DNA from: Rhodospirillum sp.
GTDB taxonomy: Bacteria > Pseudomonadota > Alphaproteobacteria > Dongiales > Dongiaceae
Reading direction: 5' to 3'
Length of the DNA stretch: 64,000 bases
NCBI GenBank assembly: GCA_013822765.1
Contig: PNKY01000002.1
Location: 310,001-374,000, forward strand
Positions 61,053-64,000 of this stretch are shown here, piece by piece. The notes beneath the pieces are model-generated. The model was not told the origin of the DNA. It did not search any database and saw only the letters and a list, made by a program, of their open reading frames with translations. Each line of letters begins with the position of its first letter. Position 1 is the stretch's first letter. A program made the position numbers and the translations under genes.

Positions 61053-63413
61053 TCAATGCTTCCGGCTGGATGCGCGCTTCGGCGCTGAGTCAGGCTGCGC
61101 CGGCTGTTGCGGCTGGCTCGGCCTTTGCGGCTGCTGTGGATGCGATTGCGCTGCTGGCTTCTCGGGCTTTGTCTCAGACGATTGCGCCTGGTTGGTCGCC
61201 GGATGCTGCGCGATGGCCGGCGGCGGAACGAAGGCCGGCGCGCCAGGCACACCCTGCATGATGCCGCGCCGTTCCAGGTTGTGCTTCAGGCGGCGGTTGA
61301 ACTCGCGCCCGACGTCCCATTGCTTGATCGGCCTGGTCCTGATGCGCGAACGCACGATGAAGCTGGTGTCGGCGAAGCTTTCCAGCCCGAGAATCTCGAT
61401 CGGCTGCAGGATGTGGTATTTGAACGAGGAGTCCGCGCGCAGCTCTTCGTCGGTCTCGCGCAGCACATCCATCACATCGTCGGGATCGTACTGGTACGAG
61501 ATCTTGGTATCCAAGACGTAGTAGGAGAATTCGCGCGTCATGTTGGTGACCATCGCGACCGAGCCGAAATTCACCGTGTGCAGGCTGCCGTTGAGGTCGC
61601 GCAAGCGCATCGTCCGGATGGTCATGCCCTCCACCAGCCCGCTCTTGCCGCCGATATCGATCACATCGCCGATGTTGATGGTGCCTTCGAACATGAAGAA
61701 CGCACCGGCGATGACGTCCTTGACCAGCGACTGCGCGCCGAAGCCGACCGCCAGGCCGATCACGCCGGCGCCTGCCAGCAGCGGCGCGATGTCGACGCCT
61801 ACCTCGGACAGGATGACCAGGATCGTCATCGCGGTGATGACGATGAGGAGGGCATTCCGGATCAGCGGCAGCAGTGTGCGGACACGTGCCGAGCGCAGGA
61901 TGGCATGCCCCGAATCATCCTGCCGGTTGAGATGCGCATAGATGATGCCGCCCAGGAGTTCCCACGCCACCAGCGCCAGCACCACCACGATGACGATATC
62001 CGCGACCCGGCCCAGCACCTCGCGCCCGACCTGCCCGAACAGCAGGCCGCTCACATCCACGCGCCATGCGGCGAGAATCAGCAGGATGGCGGCGATCCGC
62101 ACCGCATAGGTGACGATACGGCGCAGCACCGGGATGTAGCGATTGGCCCGTGTGGCGACGATCGGATAGCGGGAAACCAGCGCGGCATCGACGCCCGCAA
62201 AGCGGTTGAACAGCCGCGGCAGCCATTTCTCGGCGACGGCAACCGCTCCGATCACCAGGGCGGTGATGATGGTGGCGCGCACCAGATAGAAGAATCCGCC
62301 GGCGATGTTGAAGGCCCACACCAGGTAGATGCCGACGACATAGACGATGACCGCCACGTGCCAGATCTCGGCGAGCCGGGAGCGTACGATGCCGGGTACG
62401 ATGCGTCGTCCGCCCTCGACCGGCCGGCCGCGGATCCAGTGCGCCACCGCTTCGCGGTTCTGCAGGACGAGGACCACGAGCATGGCGGTCACGACGAAGC
62501 CAAGGACCTTGACCCCCACGAGATAGCTGGAGGGCGGCACCCCGAGCAGCAGGGCGGTCTGCAGCGACACATAGCCCCATACGCCGACGACGATGAAGCG
62601 CCGCGACCAGATGTAAAGGTATGCCGCCGTCAAGTCAGACATCGGGAGGGGTCGCAGACCCGGTTCCATGGGGCTGAATAGGCAGCGGGCCACGACCGCA
62701 CCCGCCATGCTGATGACCGCCGCATTGATGATTGCGAGCAAGGCCAGGCGCGCGGTCGGGAGAGGCGCCGCCCAGCTTGCGACCGCCAATCCGACAACGC
62801 CGAACGCGATGAGCGGCAGCAATTCGAGGACCAGCCGCGTGGCAGTGAAGCGGATGCGCCGGAATATCCGGTCGCCTGCGCGCACGGCCAGGCGTCGCCG
62901 GCCGGACTTGACGGCAAGACCCACCACATAGGCGGCAAGCGCACCGGCGCCGAGGCTGAGCGCGAGGTCTTTTCCGATCTCAAGCCACATCGCACGTTGC
63001 TGCGGATTGGAGCCCTGGACCTCCAGCCAAGTCAGCAGATTTCCGGTGGCGCCGAAGCTTCGGGCGACATTCTCCATGAACTGGCTGACTCGCTCGAACC
63101 CGGTCGACAGGGCGCTCAGCATGCTTGCGCCGATGCCTTGCTCCTCCGGCGGCGGCGCCTTGGCCTGCTGGACCTGGAGCATGGTCTCGAGCTGCTTGGC
63201 GAGCTCGTCGCGCTTGGCCGGGTCGCGCAAGGTCTCCAGCATGTTCTGCAGGTCTTCGCGCGTCGCAGCGGGCGGGGCGGATTGGTCCGCACTCGGAGTG
63301 GATTTCGGGACTGGGACGACTGTCTGTGCGATGGCCTGCGGTGCGGCAATGCAAAGCACAAGGGCCGCCAACGCCAGCGCGAGCCACCCTTTCAACCGTC
63401 CCATCGCTGTCAT
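61053..63413 (-). CDS. Large MscS-family mechanosensitive channel (MscK/YbdG-type)
   Basis: 786 residues from ATG 63413 with GGGAG upstream. A signal peptide (LKGWLALALAALVLCIAAPQAIA), a periplasmic helical region with Gln and Pro runs (about 40-150), about ten membrane helices, and the MscS pore helix and beta-domain entry: LLAGAGVIGLAVGFGAQSLVKDVIAGAFFMFEGTINIGDVIDIG. The C-terminus has a long Gln/Pro/Ala tail (AQSHPQQPQRPSQPQQ). It should open under membrane tension to release solutes. The large N-terminal domain suggests regulation beyond the minimal MscS. Confidence 0.88.
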   Translation of the reverse strand: MTAMGRLKGWLALALAALVLCIAAPQAIAQTVVPVPKSTPSADQSAPPAATREDLQNMLETLRDPAKRDELAKQLETMLQVQQAKAPPPEEQGIGASMLSALSTGFERVSQFMENVARSFGATGNLLTWLEVQGSNPQQRAMWLEIGKDLALSLGAGALAAYVVGLAVKSGRRRLAVRAGDRIFRRIRFTATRLVLELLPLIAFGVVGLAVASWAAPLPTARLALLAIINAAVISMAGAVVARCLFSPMEPGLRPLPMSDLTAAYLYIWSRRFIVVGVWGYVSLQTALLLGVPPSSYLVGVKVLGFVVTAMLVVLVLQNREAVAHWIRGRPVEGGRRIVPGIVRSRLAEIWHVAVIVYVVGIYLVWAFNIAGGFFYLVRATIITALVIGAVAVAEKWLPRLFNRFAGVDAALVSRYPIVATRANRYIPVLRRIVTYAVRIAAILLILAAWRVDVSGLLFGQVGREVLGRVADIVIVVVLALVAWELLGGIIYAHLNRQDDSGHAILRSARVRTLLPLIRNALLIVITAMTILVILSEVGVDIAPLLAGAGVIGLAVGFGAQSLVKDVIAGAFFMFEGTINIGDVIDIGGKSGLVEGMTIRTMRLRDLNGSLHTVNFGSVAMVTNMTREFSYYVLDTKISYQYDPDDVMDVLRETDEELRADSSFKYHILQPIEILGLESFADTSFIVRSRIRTRPIKQWDVGREFNRRLKHNLERRGIMQGVPGAPAFVPPPAIAQHPATNQAQSSETKPEKPAAQSHPQQPQRPSQPQQPAQPDSAPKRASSRKH

Positions 63414-63593
63414 TGGCTCTCCCACAGACGGAAGGCGGGCGGGGCGATCTCTCGCACCCGACCCGCGCCTCAGCGTCGCTGGCATGCTCGGACAAAACAC
63501 ACCGGGCGTCGCCAAGTCATGAAACAATCCAGGGATAAATCCGTTGCAGGGCTGAAAGCTGGTTATTAGTGTGTGACCCCTTCAGGGAGGTCC
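63414..63593. promoter_or_regulatory. Divergent promoter region, MscS channel / aldo-keto reductase
   Basis: 180 nt. No gene recognised. AGGGAGG at about 63584-63590 is the ribosome site of the aldo/keto reductase. Confidence 0.35.
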
Positions 63594-64000
63594 ATGCTCT
63601 TGCGCAATCTGGGAAAAACCGCGATCCGCGTGACCGAAATTGGCTTCGGCGGCGCGCCGCTGGGCAGTCTGTTCGCCGTGGTCACCGACGAGGACGCCCA
63701 GGCCAGCCTCAAGACATCCTGGGACAGCGGCTGCCGGTTCTTCGATACCGCCCCGCTGTACGGCTACGGCCTCAGCGAGCGGCGCGTCGGTGACGCGTTG
63801 CGGGAAAAACCGCGCGATCAATACGTGCTGTCAACCAAGGTCGGGCGCCTGCTCCGCCCGGGCATGGGGCGTGACAACGTCGCGGATTTCAAGTCTCCGA
63901 TGCCGTTCCACGCCGAGTTCGACTATTCGTATGACGCGACCATGCGCTCGTTCGAGGATTCCTTGCAGCGGCTTGGCCTTGAACGTATCGACGTCGCACT
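63594..64000 (+). CDS. Aldo/keto reductase (D-threo-aldose 1-dehydrogenase-like), 3' end cut by window
   Basis: 135 residues visible from ATG 63594 with AGGGAGG ahead. AKR start LLRNLGKTAIRVTEIGFGGAPLG, then the catalytic Asp and Tyr in FFDTAPLYGYGLSERRVGDALR, and Lys in YVLSTKVGRLLRPG. RLGLERIDVAL at the edge begins the beta strand with the catalytic His beyond. The look is of L-fucose/D-threo-aldose 1-dehydrogenases, which oxidise aldoses to lactones. That would supply the first step missing from the sugar-acid operon, although 12 kb away. Confidence 0.83.
   Translation, partial: MLLRNLGKTAIRVTEIGFGGAPLGSLFAVVTDEDAQASLKTSWDSGCRFFDTAPLYGYGLSERRVGDALREKPRDQYVLSTKVGRLLRPGMGRDNVADFKSPMPFHAEFDYSYDATMRSFEDSLQRLGLERIDVA

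Overview
This window looks like a chromosomal segment from a high-GC alphaproteobacterium of Rhizobiales/Reyranella-like character. The basis is strong codon bias with long antisense shadow frames, an EryD-like SorC regulator with EryA- and EryB-like enzymes, an IolC with a C-terminal DUF2090 half, an RpiR-type inositol regulator, and dispersed palindromes of the rhizobial 'tcat-ggccgggc' style. I see no rRNA, tRNA, CRISPR, transposase or phage gene. Almost all of the window is carbohydrate catabolism.

Region by region. 1-6 kb: a truncated CPA2 cation/proton antiporter, an SDR oxidoreductase, a Nudix hydrolase, a soluble PAS histidine kinase, a CPT-like kinase and several small proteins. 6-12.7 kb: a cold-shock gene with a gene-free leader, a thioredoxin-fold protein, a Vgb-like secreted propeller, a CBS-pair protein, an orphan solute-binding protein divergent from a DeoR regulator (with a perfect 17-nt palindrome between them), and a glycosyltransferase.

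12.8-28.1 kb: a large polyol-type operon led by an EryD-like regulator. A five-gene ABC importer with two non-identical ATPases is followed by an EryA-like kinase, a D-2-hydroxyacid dehydrogenase, a class II aldolase, a GlpD/EryB-like dehydrogenase, a second FGGY kinase, a HAD-IIA phosphatase, a second class II aldolase and a GNAT protein. The polyol would be imported, phosphorylated, oxidised and cleaved by aldolases. The substrate is unresolved, because the usual erythritol isomerases are not here.

28.1-39.3 kb: a ureidoglycolate-lyase-family protein, then a two-gene unit joining a secreted FecR-TPR-outer-membrane-barrel protein to a CHASE2 adenylate cyclase. This is the best candidate for an undescribed system. 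HAD, TetR, methyltransferase, GlxA-type AraC and aldose-epimerase genes follow.

39.4-51.8 kb: a FadR-led operon for non-phosphorylative sugar-acid catabolism. It encodes an IlvD-family dehydratase with the L-arabinonate dehydratase cysteine and serine positions, a CUT2 importer with two permeases, an SMP-30 lactonase, a UxaA-family dehydratase, a FAH-family enzyme, an SDR like 2-keto-3-deoxy-L-fuconate dehydrogenase, and a beta-hydroxyacid dehydrogenase. 52-61 kb: myo-inositol catabolism (iolB, iolE, iolD and iolC on the minus strand; iolG divergent; iolR; a second Gfo/Idh/MocA dehydrogenase), with candidate IolR sites in both divergent promoters. iolA is not in the window. 61-64 kb: a large MscS-type channel and the start of an aldo/keto reductase.
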